Source: CAYSCX01 sp964429575
GTDB taxonomy: Bacteria > Desulfobacterota > Binatia > Binatales > Binataceae
DNA: 64,000 bases
NCBI GenBank assembly: GCA_964429575.1
Contig: CAYSCX010000002.1
Span: 1-64,000, forward strand
Reading direction: 5' to 3'
The notes beneath the pieces are model-generated. The model saw only the letters and a list, made by a program, of their open reading frames with translations. It searched no databases and was not told the origin of the DNA. The translations under genes were made by a program, and so were the position numbers. Shown piece after piece: positions 45,401 through 53,328 of this stretch. Numbering within the stretch: position 1 is the stretch's first letter; every line of letters starts with the position of its first letter.

Positions 45401-46863
45401 TGGCCGTGGAAAGTGTAAGCGAGCTCCTGAATGTAGGGGCGATAAACCTCGACGAGCGTGCGGGCGAGGTCGGTGTTCTCCTTGAAGCGGTCGATCTGAT
45501 CTTCCACCCGCTTCAGGCGCTCGGCCTTTTCGCCAAGCAGTGTCTTGGCGGCATCGGCGGTGCGCCGCAGGAGCTGCGGCAAAGTTAGACTTGCGAAATC
45601 GTAGGTTCCCTGTGACACGACGACCGCCTCGAGGTGGCGCGACAATCGGCGCATCGAACCGTTGGTATTCCGGTGTTCGCGGCGATTGCTGAGCGCGGTG
45701 AGCTCCACCAGGCGGCGCATCGGCAGCGGGTTACGATCCGAGGTGCACAATTGATAGACGGGCTTTTGGCGCTTCAGGAGCAGCGCGGCGAGAATTGGAA
45801 CCATCGCATTCGCGGCGAGATCGACCGGAATGACGTCGAGCACCAACTCGGCCTTGGCCGGATAGAATCGATAGCCGCGCCCCGCCATGTAGGTGAGCGG
45901 CGCGCTGGTGTTGACGCCCTGATTCCAGCCGGGGAACGGATCGTGGAGCGAGCCCTCGATGACGGCGGGCCGCGCGACGGTGACGTTCAATTTGCCGCGC
46001 TCTGCGAGCACCAACTGTTCGCCGAGGCTCTTGGTGTAGCTGTAGGTATTTGGCCAGCCCCAACTGCGCGCGCGCGCGCGGCCAACGTCCTTTAGCCGCT
46101 CGTCGACCCACTGCTTGCGGCGTTGCTCGACCACGTGTTCGCGCCCGTCGGCGCCGCCGGTTTCGTCAAGTTCGTCGCGAATCTCCGCCTGGCGGAGCTG
46201 CTCGCGAGACTCGACCTCAATACGCGCGACGGCTGCGAGGGCGTCGCGAATCTCCCGTTCAGTGTTGAAGTTCTTGCGCCCGTTGGGACACCAGTTCTCC
46301 GGAAGGTCGTCTTCGTAGCGATGGCCGTCGGCGCTGCCGGCGACGTAACAGGTCGAAACGTGGAGCAGCGATGCGTCGTGTGCGCGGCAAAACTCGATAA
46401 CGTTCCTCACTGCGGTGGTATTGCTCGAGATTGCTTTTTCGAGCGACGCCTCGAAGTTCACCAGCCCCGCACAGTGAACGACCGCATCGAGGGCGCCGCG
46501 CTTGAGTGGCTCAGCTCCGCCGTTCAACAGGCCCGGCACAGTGATGTCGCCCGGGACGATCGCGATACGATCCTCGACGTAGCGGTCAACGCGCGAACCC
46601 AGGTGTTCGCGCAGCGGCGCCATCACGGGCGAATCCAGAATTTCGCGGCGGAAGCGGTTCTGACTTGAACGGCGGTCGCCGCGAATCAGCAGGTAAATGC
46701 GCCCGATTTCCGGATGCCAACGGAGCAGCTGGAGCAGGAAGACCTTGCCGAGGAAGCCGGTGGATCCGGTGAGCAGTATGCGGCGCTTGCGCAGCACCTG
46801 CTCGAGCGGCGGCATCGCGCCTCGCGCCGCCGGCGCCGGCCGTATGCCGTTGCTACTCGACAT
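42493..46863 (-). CDS. Multidomain fatty-acyl reductase / acyl-AMP ligase / ACP / PlsC acyltransferase, ElbD-like
   Basis: 1456 residues with four domains in order. (1) NAD(P)-dependent fatty-acyl reductase (male-sterility type): LLTGSTGFLGK (31-41), active pair Y274-x3-K278, and a FAR-C-like region ending near 540. (2) Acyl-AMP ligase ~550-1080: FTSGTTGAPKG (710-720), GYGLTE, TGDLGRFD. (3) Acyl carrier domain with the phosphopantetheine Ser in DLGLDSLAL (S1137). (4) PlsC acyltransferase with NHASHLD (1243-1249) and FPEGTRS (1318-1324). This matches the domain set of myxobacterial ElbD, needed for ether-lipid synthesis. A likely course is acyl activation, loading on ACP, reduction, and transfer to glycerophosphate-type acceptors. 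It overlaps the LarA-like gene by 11 bases. Confidence 0.87.
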   Translation of the reverse strand: MSSSNGIRPAPAARGAMPPLEQVLRKRRILLTGSTGFLGKVFLLQLLRWHPEIGRIYLLIRGDRRSSQNRFRREILDSPVMAPLREHLGSRVDRYVEDRIAIVPGDITVPGLLNGGAEPLKRGALDAVVHCAGLVNFEASLEKAISSNTTAVRNVIEFCRAHDASLLHVSTCYVAGSADGHRYEDDLPENWCPNGRKNFNTEREIRDALAAVARIEVESREQLRQAEIRDELDETGGADGREHVVEQRRKQWVDERLKDVGRARARSWGWPNTYSYTKSLGEQLVLAERGKLNVTVARPAVIEGSLHDPFPGWNQGVNTSAPLTYMAGRGYRFYPAKAELVLDVIPVDLAANAMVPILAALLLKRQKPVYQLCTSDRNPLPMRRLVELTALSNRREHRNTNGSMRRLSRHLEAVVVSQGTYDFASLTLPQLLRRTADAAKTLLGEKAERLKRVEDQIDRFKENTDLARTLVEVYRPYIQELAYTFHGQNIRTLYSSLRPADAARHPYEPHKIDWYDYWLNVNVPGLRKHIFPQLELHTRGRARPLPRFRNLLDMLDRAAERYGARPALVAQKQSGEKTTITYRELRDRVRRAALALLKRGVKHGDRVLLISENSPDWVVAYFGILSAGAIAAPLDHLITADELAPICKIAEPSTALVSAAVRERLGRGMTDAAGKLLEIELGELARPFVVGRDVPELAAAERKALASIVFTSGTTGAPKGVMLSHGNFCAEVGMLARVFALDGDDIVLSLLPLHHTFEFTCGMLLPLASGATLVYPHSVDARTLGRTLADTRPTALIGVPAVWEAIHRRIIDEVESRGPFFSAAFDQLRELNRRLDRNSGINLGSTLFSQAHSALGGRLKLAVSGGAALPHRVAEFFNDIGIRLIEGYGLTEAAPVLSAAHPDEPVMPGSVGKPLSGVEVRLDGAVEDVGEIVARGPNVMSGYYRNHAATDEVLKDGWLHTGDLGRFDADGRLFIVGRAKEVIVDSGGNNVYIEELEEAYGRSQYLKELAVVGIKVGQGEQVAALAVPAYARGESRRSVEDQLRAHFDKAAAGLSPHKRIRILRFTDSELPRTRTRKVKRGEVAGLIRRMLDADAAATPAVGAEVEGWLAEALAQVASEPIEITPATRLIEDLGLDSLALAELGERIGERAGREIGSEEMADLRTVADLQQVARASNGAARVKLPSYARFADPFTPSLPAPLRNLARAALRRTQRTLFDAWLKPRILGRGNVPANRNVLVVANHASHLDFGLAGHALGRHGDDLIVLAAKDYFFNTPARRILAANLTTMIPFDRERAQMESLDEAIAQLAAGKSVLMFPEGTRSPDGAVHEFKSGAGYLALRSGVDVLPLLISGTHDVLGKGALIPRRRPVEVRIGRVITAAQLQSIADNAEGAGAYRTVSGHLRNAVLALAGSPRAARPAPETAVAIVRESRNHKTPARAATGIANGRGRKHAKG

Positions 46864-48493
46864 CGGCGATCACTATCGGCGGCAGATGCAGATAGGTGAT
46901 GGTTGCGGAGCGCCCGAGCTCCGAGGTCGCCATCGCGATTGCTTCATCCAGCGTGTCGGCGGATTCCCACCCGAGCCGCGCCGCGACTTCAGGCTCCTCA
47001 CATCCCGCCGCGATTATTCGACCGGCGTGCTGGCGGCCGGGCTCGCCCCAATACCACATGTAGAACGGATGAACGCCGTGGTACGCGTGGCCGTAGCGAT
47101 ACATGTGAATGTAGGTCGGGTTGCGCGCGAACTCCTGCTCGAAGGTCTTCTCCAGTTCGATTGCATCGCGCGTCTCGGCGAGACAGCGGTGGAAGAATTC
47201 GATGTAGCTCGGATGATGTTCGGGATGGAACTCATCGCGCAGCGGATGGCAGATGATCACGGTGCCGCCTTCGCGCACGATCGGTTTTCCCCGGTACATA
47301 TTGAACTGGTAGCCAAGCCCCATGCACTGCGCGAGAACGGGATTCATGATCGAATTGACGTTGTAGGGGCTGACGTACGGCACCCCGAAAATCGCAATGT
47401 CCGACTGTCCCTGCACCGGCACGCAGTATTGCTGATAGACGCGGTCGAGCGCCTTTAGATGCACCGACTCGGTCTCACCCGCCCACACTCCCGTCATGCC
47501 GTAGGGCGACGTGTACTGATGAAGCATCTGGCGGCGCATATCATTTGAGAGGTTGCGGAGCGTCCACTTGAAGGTCTTGAGCCGCGCGCGATCCCAATCG
47601 GAGAACTGGTCCTCGTTCTTGTGCAGGAAATCCAGCATTCCGCCGTACATCCGGTTGTTGACGGCGGTTTCGATCGAAAAAACGTTGAGGCTGCGGTTGA
47701 TGAGCCGGCCCATTCGATCGGCGGAGCGATGCAGCGCCGACCGCGTGGGGTCCATATATGAATGGGAGTCACGCAGCGTGGCCGCGTTGTGGTGGTGGCG
47801 AAGGCTCTGGTAGGGCGCAAGGCCGACCGCGACCGACTTGTGACCGCCGTCCATCGGAACGAGATTCAGATTGAGATAGACGACGAGATCGGATTCGGCT
47901 GCTCGCCTTGAGATCCAGACATCTTCGTTGTGATCGGTCTTGCCGAGATTCACCAACTCGGCGCGATTTTCCGCATCGAAATTGTAAAGCCGCTCCGGCC
48001 AGAATTGCTTGAACGCACGCTCGCCGACCATGCGGCGGATTTCGGACTCGGTCATGCGGCGATGCAGCGAGTTCGCGATGATGAGATGGACGTCGTCGAC
48101 GCCGTAGTCGGAGAGTGTCTGCAATGTCTGGTTGAGCAGCCGCTCGCGAATGTCGGGCCGGCGCATCGGCGGGAGCGGCAGACTGAGGTCGTCGATGGCG
48201 ATAGTCACGCGCATGTTGGGATCGAGACGCGCGAACAGCGGGTCACTGTTCTCGGGGCGCAGTAGTGCGTAACGAATCGCTTCATCGGGATCTGCCAGTG
48301 CGTCGAGCGGCGGCGGCGGATTGATGACGCGCGTACCGACCGGCAACTTCTCGAACAGAAAGTCGTCGCCATAAGCGATGAGCCTGCGCTCGGAGCGCCG
48401 GTTGACAGTCACCACGAGTTCGCGGCGCGCGCCGATCTCGCGGCGGAGCTCCCTGGGTTTGAGCTCCTTGAGTTTTGCCTCAGGCCGCGCCAT
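46853..48493 (-). CDS. LarA-like (nickel pincer/DUF2088-type) protein
   Basis: 546 residues, longer than lactate racemase LarA (~425). LarA-like stretches include AIDDLSLPLPPMRRPDIRER near residue 110, the VDDVHLIIANSLHRRMTESE segment, and HKSVAVGLAPYQSLRHHHN with clustered His around residue 240. LarA enzymes use a nickel-pincer nucleotide made by LarB/C/E; none of those genes is in the window, so the cofactor may come from elsewhere or be absent. Being between a HAD phosphatase and the ElbD-like gene, overlapping both, it probably acts on a hydroxyacid or alcohol intermediate of the lipid pathway. That role is inference. Confidence 0.72.
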   Translation of the reverse strand: MARPEAKLKELKPRELRREIGARRELVVTVNRRSERRLIAYGDDFLFEKLPVGTRVINPPPPLDALADPDEAIRYALLRPENSDPLFARLDPNMRVTIAIDDLSLPLPPMRRPDIRERLLNQTLQTLSDYGVDDVHLIIANSLHRRMTESEIRRMVGERAFKQFWPERLYNFDAENRAELVNLGKTDHNEDVWISRRAAESDLVVYLNLNLVPMDGGHKSVAVGLAPYQSLRHHHNAATLRDSHSYMDPTRSALHRSADRMGRLINRSLNVFSIETAVNNRMYGGMLDFLHKNEDQFSDWDRARLKTFKWTLRNLSNDMRRQMLHQYTSPYGMTGVWAGETESVHLKALDRVYQQYCVPVQGQSDIAIFGVPYVSPYNVNSIMNPVLAQCMGLGYQFNMYRGKPIVREGGTVIICHPLRDEFHPEHHPSYIEFFHRCLAETRDAIELEKTFEQEFARNPTYIHMYRYGHAYHGVHPFYMWYWGEPGRQHAGRIIAAGCEEPEVAARLGWESADTLDEAIAMATSELGRSATITYLHLPPIVIADVE

Positions 48494-49247
48494 CGCCGTT
48501 TATCTCCAATTCGCCGTCGCCGGCGGGTTCGACGCGCTTCGGTTCGAAGCGCACCACCGGCCACTGGCGGTTGCGTGCAGCCGCATAGAGGCGGCGGTCG
48601 GGATTCACGACCACCGGATGGCCGAGCGCGGTCAGGAAAGGCAGGTCGTAGTAGGAATCCGCGTACCCCCAACAATCGGCAAGATTGATGCGCCGCTCGG
48701 CCGCGTACTCTCTGCACCACTGGGCCTTTTCGGCGCCGGCCATGATTGGTTCCGCAAGCCGGCCGGTCGCGCATCCGCCGCTCATCTGAAGCCGGTTTGC
48801 TGCGAACTCGGAGACGCCGAGGTGGCGCGCGAGCGGCGCAACGATGAACTCCGGCGAGCCCGTCACGAGCACCGGCTCGATACCCGCGCGTCGATTTGCA
48901 TCAAGGAGTTCCACGGCGCCCGGATAGAGACGGCCGAATAGCACGCGCTCGCAGTACTCATCGCCGAGCGCGGTGAGCCGATCGCGCGAGACGCCGCGAT
49001 ACGATTCGAACAGGACCGCATTGAGCAGCCGCCGGTCGTTTTTCTCCGCGAAGTACAGCGCTGGCGCGCGTGCGGCAAATCGAAGCAGGTAGGAAATGCG
49101 GCCGGACCACTCGCCCAGATTTGCGAACACAAACAACGTCGCGTGCACGAGGTTCAAGCCGCACAGCGTTCCGTCGACGTCGTAGAAGGCAACGCGCCGT
49201 GAGGCTTTGCGCGCGTGCTTCGAGCCATTTGACCTATAAACTGACAT
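48480..49247 (-). CDS. HAD-IB family phosphatase (SerB/PSPase-like)
   Basis: 255 residues. Motif I is FYDVDGTLC (nucleophile D23, D25), motif II is VTGSPEF, and motif IV is GYADSYYDLPFL. A helical cap lies between motifs I and II. HAD-IB enzymes with this cap include phosphoserine phosphatases and glycerophosphate- or lysophosphatidate-related phosphatases. The ATG is one base past the TetR stop, and the start codon lies inside a TetR-like operator palindrome. Its stop overlaps the LarA-like start by 14 bases. Confidence 0.82.
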   Translation of the reverse strand: MSVYRSNGSKHARKASRRVAFYDVDGTLCGLNLVHATLFVFANLGEWSGRISYLLRFAARAPALYFAEKNDRRLLNAVLFESYRGVSRDRLTALGDEYCERVLFGRLYPGAVELLDANRRAGIEPVLVTGSPEFIVAPLARHLGVSEFAANRLQMSGGCATGRLAEPIMAGAEKAQWCREYAAERRINLADCWGYADSYYDLPFLTALGHPVVVNPDRRLYAAARNRQWPVVRFEPKRVEPAGDGELEINGDGAA

Positions 49248-49253
49248 ATCAGT
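49240..49253. promoter_or_regulatory. TetR-type operator-like palindrome over the HAD start codon
   Basis: ACTGA-CATA-TCAGT with flanks TATAA and CTAG. It closely matches the palindrome before the other tetR gene of this window (ACTGA-CCAG-TCAGT). It covers the end of tetR and the HAD start codon. Confidence 0.45.
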
Positions 49254-49908
49254 CTAGTTTGTTGCCAAAAAAAGGAGCCGCCTCCGCCGCGCCATTGCCA
49301 CGGGTTTCAGCTGCCGCCTCGAGAAGTTCGGGCCTCGCGACACCGCGCAGGCCAAAGTTCAGCATTTGCTCGACCAGCGCGTAGGTGTCCGCGGCGTCCT
49401 CCCGCGAAATCAGTCCGACAACTTCTTTGATACCGCCGAGGATCGAATATGCAACGATTCTCGTGTCGCAATCGCGCACCAGTTGCATCTCGATTCCCAA
49501 GTCGAGCGAGCGCTTAATCGCGGCCGCGATGCGGTCGTAGAACTCGGTAATGCGAACGTCGAGTTCGCGGTCGAAGCCGACCGAATGGTTCAGCAGGATG
49601 TCCACCAGTTCGCGTTCGGCGAGGACGTAGTCAACTACGCGCTTGAGATTGGCGCGAAGTTGCTCGACCGGATCTGGCTCGCCTGCAGCGACCTTGAGCC
49701 GAAGAATGCGGCGGGTGATCTCGGACACGACCTGCTCGAGGAGTACCTGGAAGAGATCCCGCTTGTTCTGGAAATACAGATAGAAGGTTCCCCGAGCGAT
49801 GCCGGCGCGGGCGATGATGTCCGCGACGTTGGTGCGATGGTAGCCCTTGCGCGCGAAAATGCGCTTGGCATGGCGCAGCACTTGCGCTCGTCGTTCAGAT
49901 CGTTCCAT
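49249..49908 (-). CDS. TetR-family transcriptional regulator of the lipid cluster
   Basis: 219 residues. The N-terminal helix-turn-helix is typical (ILxHAKRIFARKGYHRTNVADI, then AGIARGTFYLYFQNKRDLF); the C-terminal ligand domain is helical with VDYVLAERELVDILLNHSVGFD. It is the first gene of the seven-gene minus-strand cluster and probably controls it. The start was set at the ATG right before the DNA-binding domain; a 61-residue upstream extension is rejected. A candidate operator overlaps its own 3' end rather than its promoter. Effectors may be acyl-CoA or acyl-lipids, as for FadR-like TetR proteins (inference). Confidence 0.85.
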   Translation of the reverse strand: MERSERRAQVLRHAKRIFARKGYHRTNVADIIARAGIARGTFYLYFQNKRDLFQVLLEQVVSEITRRILRLKVAAGEPDPVEQLRANLKRVVDYVLAERELVDILLNHSVGFDRELDVRITEFYDRIAAAIKRSLDLGIEMQLVRDCDTRIVAYSILGGIKEVVGLISREDAADTYALVEQMLNFGLRGVARPELLEAAAETRGNGAAEAAPFFGNKLD

Positions 49909-50119
49909 AGAGGCGGGCACCTGCTGAGACCCGTCGAGGCTATCGAGCGAGGCTAAAACTGTCAAATTGAATCGCGGCGATGTATCCCCAGTCCGATGGC
50001 AATTTTGGCGAGGATGCGGGTAATCTCGCGCGATTAGACGATTTGCGGTGAGTTTTGAACTCTCCGGCGGAGTTTTATCCGCGAAATCCACACATCAATC
50101 GGCTTATGGAGGTACTCAA

Positions 50120-50578
50120 ATGAACGACAAGGAATTCTGGAGCAAGGTTCATGAGGTCGCGGCCAAAGCGACTTGGGCATACTTGGCGACTGCGAAAGAC
50201 AACCAGCCAAAGGTGCGCGTCGTGCATCCCGCATTCGAGGGCGAGCGCGTGTGGGTCGCGACCGGACGAGCCTCGGCCAAGGCAGCGCAGATCGCGAAGA
50301 ACCCGAAGGTCGAGTTGTTCTATCAAGTCGGCACAGATTTTCTGCATCTCACCGTCACGGGTACCGCGAAATTCATCGATGACGTGACCGAAAAGAAACG
50401 CATCTGGGACGGAAAAGTATTCGATTACGAACTCGCTCAGTTCTGGCCCGAGGGGCCGGCATCGAAGGAGTTCGGCTTGCTGCTCATCGAGCCGACTCGA
50501 GTCGAGCTGACGTCGCTGGGCGAGGTGTCGCAGGGCGCCAAGCCCCAGGTTTGGAAGCGCGGCGTCAAGCATGCTTGA
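50120..50578 (+). CDS. Pyridoxamine 5'-phosphate oxidase-like flavin/F420-type protein
   Basis: 152 residues with the split-barrel PNPOx-like pattern: ATWAYLATAKDNQPKVRVVHP, VWVATGRASAKAAQIAKNPKVEL, then FLHLTVTGTAKFID. Such proteins bind FMN or F420 and act on diverse substrates. The general-stress (Ykl/GSP26-like) subgroup has the same length. TGGAGG is 8 bases before the ATG and fixes the start over an upstream one. It is divergent from the lipid-cluster tetR. The substrate is unknown. Confidence 0.8.
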   Translation: MNDKEFWSKVHEVAAKATWAYLATAKDNQPKVRVVHPAFEGERVWVATGRASAKAAQIAKNPKVELFYQVGTDFLHLTVTGTAKFIDDVTEKKRIWDGKVFDYELAQFWPEGPASKEFGLLLIEPTRVELTSLGEVSQGAKPQVWKRGVKHA

Positions 50579-50665
50579 GTGGCTTGCAGCATTCTACGAA
50601 TTGTCGCGTGATGCCGCGACGAGTCTCTCCTTGAACGTGCGAACGTTGTACATCACACTCAGTAG

Positions 50666-52777
50666 GTGCGTCTCGACCAGCCAGTGAACGCCGAACGCGG
50701 TAAGCATCGTCGGCGCTTTCACGCGGTGCGGTTCGGCGCTTTAGCCATACTCGTGGCCGCCCTCGCAGCGGCGTGGACGGCCGCGCGCGCTGGCGACGCG
50801 CCAACGCCTGCGAATGAATCTTCGGAGGTTGTCGTCCGCCGCGTTGGCAGGGTTAACGTCAGCGCGCTCCCGGCGGCGGTCCCGACGGCGGGGCCAATGC
50901 GTATCAAGCCGTTTCTCGTGCCGAACCCCGAGTTGTTTCGCTCGACAAAGGAAGAGCTAAGGAAGGCCACGCCGCGAGAGTTTGCCGCGCCGTTGACGCC
51001 ACCATTACTTCCGCTCGCAAACCCCGGCGTCATCACCGGATTCGCGGGGCTGACTGGGTTGGAGGCGTGCGGTCCTTCCTGCGAGCCGCCCGACACGCAG
51101 GTTGGGGCGGGTCCATCGCATATCTTGGAGGCGGTCAACGTAAGTGTACGCATCTTCAACAAGAGCGGCGCCATTCTCACGACGCGCACTCTCAACGACT
51201 TCTTCGGGCTGTCATCATCTACTTTTTCCTTTGATCCGAAGATTCGTTATGACGCGCTTTCAGGGCGCTGGTTCGTCGCAATGGCGTCTCTGGTGCCGAC
51301 TGACGTGTCTACGTGCACGGGAAGCTGGCATCTTGCGGTCTCCGATACGAATGATCCCACCGCTAACTGGACGACGTACATCGCGTCGTTCGCGAACAGC
51401 CTGCCGGATTTTCCTGCGATCGGGGTCAGCAATGACAAACTCGTCCTGACGGCTAACGCATTTGGGCTAGCGCCGAACTGCGCCGACACCGGCTTTCAAG
51501 GCAACGAGTTCCTTGTAGTGGACAAGGCTGACTTGCTCGCCGCGAGCCCGTCTCCGGATTCGAACTTCTTCGGGCCGCCTGCGGACGCATCGACGTTTAC
51601 CATCCAGCCCGCGCATTCGCTTTCATCTACGGCTCCGCTCTTCATGGCGTCTTCAGCATCCTCTTCCACGACTTCGCTGCTTCTTTGGCAACTGACCGGC
51701 ACCCCGGGCGGCGGCGGAGTGACCGTTTCCACCGTGGCGCGCACGGTAAGTACGCTTTCTGTCCCACCCGACGCGCCGCAAAGCGGCACTTCCAATCTGA
51801 TTGCGACTAACGACCATCGCCTGGTCGATGCGGTCTGGCGAGACGGCTCGTTGTGGCTCGGCGCGACCGCCGCGTGTGTGCCAAGCGGCGACGGTATCAC
51901 GCGCTCCTGCGCGCGCTTCATCGAAGTGGACACCAGCGGCCCTACTGTCACCCAGGACTTCAACCTTGGCGTCGCCGGTGCATATCTCTTCTACCCCGCA
52001 ATCCAGGTTGACGGCGGCGGCAACTTGGTCTCGGTCTTTTCGCGCTCGTCAGCGAGCGAGTTCGCGTCGGTTCAAGCCTCGACTCAGCTTTCTACCGATG
52101 CGGCTGGGACGATGCGCGGTCCGGTTCTCGTGAAAAGCGGGGAAGGAAGCTACACGGGATCGCGGTGGGGGGACTACTCAGGCGCGGCTGTAGATCCTAG
52201 CGATGGATCGCTCGTGTGGACCGCTGGCGAATACGGCCCGTCGCCCTCAGGCACCAACTGGCGGACGTGGATAGCGTCGGTAAATGCGACCGCATCGCCA
52301 ACCGCGACACCCACGCCGACCGCAACGCCCACTCCGACCCCAACCCCCACGCCGACGCCGGGCGGCAGCGTCGCGGTGATTCAACAGGGAAATGGCAGCG
52401 CGCACGCGGGTCGAAACGTCTTCGCGGGGAAATTCAGGCTGACCAACACCTCCGGCGCGACCGAGTCGATTCAGCGCGCGACGATTGGATTCTCCAACAC
52501 CGACATCATCGCAAGTGCACGACTGGTCGCGATCAAGGCGGGCATCGTAGTCGCGAGCGCGACGGTGCTGACGCCGTCGAGTTCGAGCGAATTCGTGCTC
52601 AACAAGAGCGTCGCGGTCAGCAACGGAAAAGGGCTCAACTTCAAACTCACTGTGAAGTTCGGTTCGGGCGCGAGCGGGTCCTCGACTACCACTCAGAACG
52701 TCATGGGGATAATGTCGTCGCCCGCGAAGAGCTTCACCGGCATGCCTGGGGCGTTGGGGACCGTGACCCGCAACTAG
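50666..52777 (+). CDS. Large secreted beta-rich protein with Thr/Pro linker
   Basis: 703 residues. The signal segment AILVAALAAAWTAARA follows a basic start. The main body (residues ~110-540) holds repeated propeller-like strands such as SHILEAVNVSVRIFNKSGA, IRYDALSGRWFVAM, PDFPAIGVSNDKLVLTAN and SRWGDYSGAAVDPSDG. A Thr/Pro linker (TPTPTPTPTPTP) leads to a C-terminal beta domain (AHAGRNVFAGKFRLTN). No catalytic motif is recognised. The domain order (propeller, flexible linker, terminal beta module) suggests a surface or extracellular binding protein. The start is a GTG. The stop shares a CTAG with the convergent ferredoxin gene. Confidence 0.72.
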   Translation: MRLDQPVNAERGKHRRRFHAVRFGALAILVAALAAAWTAARAGDAPTPANESSEVVVRRVGRVNVSALPAAVPTAGPMRIKPFLVPNPELFRSTKEELRKATPREFAAPLTPPLLPLANPGVITGFAGLTGLEACGPSCEPPDTQVGAGPSHILEAVNVSVRIFNKSGAILTTRTLNDFFGLSSSTFSFDPKIRYDALSGRWFVAMASLVPTDVSTCTGSWHLAVSDTNDPTANWTTYIASFANSLPDFPAIGVSNDKLVLTANAFGLAPNCADTGFQGNEFLVVDKADLLAASPSPDSNFFGPPADASTFTIQPAHSLSSTAPLFMASSASSSTTSLLLWQLTGTPGGGGVTVSTVARTVSTLSVPPDAPQSGTSNLIATNDHRLVDAVWRDGSLWLGATAACVPSGDGITRSCARFIEVDTSGPTVTQDFNLGVAGAYLFYPAIQVDGGGNLVSVFSRSSASEFASVQASTQLSTDAAGTMRGPVLVKSGEGSYTGSRWGDYSGAAVDPSDGSLVWTAGEYGPSPSGTNWRTWIASVNATASPTATPTPTATPTPTPTPTPTPGGSVAVIQQGNGSAHAGRNVFAGKFRLTNTSGATESIQRATIGFSNTDIIASARLVAIKAGIVVASATVLTPSSSSEFVLNKSVAVSNGKGLNFKLTVKFGSGASGSSTTTQNVMGIMSSPAKSFTGMPGALGTVTRN

Positions 52778-53277
52778 CCGCGGACGCGTTCGCGCGCGAA
52801 AATCGCGCGCTCCTCCGCGTTCATCTTCTCGCGAATCCGCGAGCCGTGACCCAAGTGGCGGTAAAGCCCGCCTTCCGAAAAGAACTCCTCGTACGGCTCG
52901 GCGGGAATCGGCTCGCCGCCCGGGTCGTCGGTGATCTTCACGCCAAGCACCTTCTCCACCAGCTCAACGTCGTACATGCGCACCGCGTCGTAATCAGTCA
53001 GAAGCGCGCAAACCTCGACGCAGATGTAGCAGCCGATGCACTCCTGGAATCGATCCTGAACCGGTTGCACGCCCCGGCCCGGGAGCGCGCCGGGCTGCAG
53101 ATACTCGATGCATTGCACCGGGCAGAACTCCGGGCATTTGCCGCACGGGAAGCACAGGTTGACGTCCATGAATGCGACTTCGCGCGGACGCTTCTTCTTG
53201 CGCCCAACTTCGTCGGGCGTCTCCGGGACGCGGTCTTCCTTGAGACGGCGGCGGATTAGATCGATCGCAGAACTCAT
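52774..53277 (-). CDS. Dicluster 4Fe-4S ferredoxin-like protein
   Basis: 167 residues. Cluster one region: C42, C45, C48, C52 in CFPCGKCPEFCPVQC, with a fifth Cys at 56. Cluster two: C80, C83, C86, C90 in CIGCYICVEVC. The arrangement resembles 8Fe ferredoxins and NuoI-type subunits, but the flanking Arg-rich N-terminus and the C-terminal region (about 75 residues: YEEFFSEGGLYRHLGHGS) are different from NuoI. It is probably an electron carrier for a partner oxidoreductase not present here. Genes on either side are secreted proteins, so no pathway can be inferred. Confidence 0.8.
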   Translation of the reverse strand: MSSAIDLIRRRLKEDRVPETPDEVGRKKKRPREVAFMDVNLCFPCGKCPEFCPVQCIEYLQPGALPGRGVQPVQDRFQECIGCYICVEVCALLTDYDAVRMYDVELVEKVLGVKITDDPGGEPIPAEPYEEFFSEGGLYRHLGHGSRIREKMNAEERAIFARERVRG

Positions 53278-53328
53278 AATCAGATTGTGACACGCGCGAG
53301 GCGGGGGATGGGAGAGCGGCGCGCTGGA

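Noticed and set aside
52290..52365. Short tandem repeats that look like a minisatellite or CRISPR fragment
   Set aside because: They encode a Thr/Pro linker in a secreted protein; no spacers or palindromic direct repeats.
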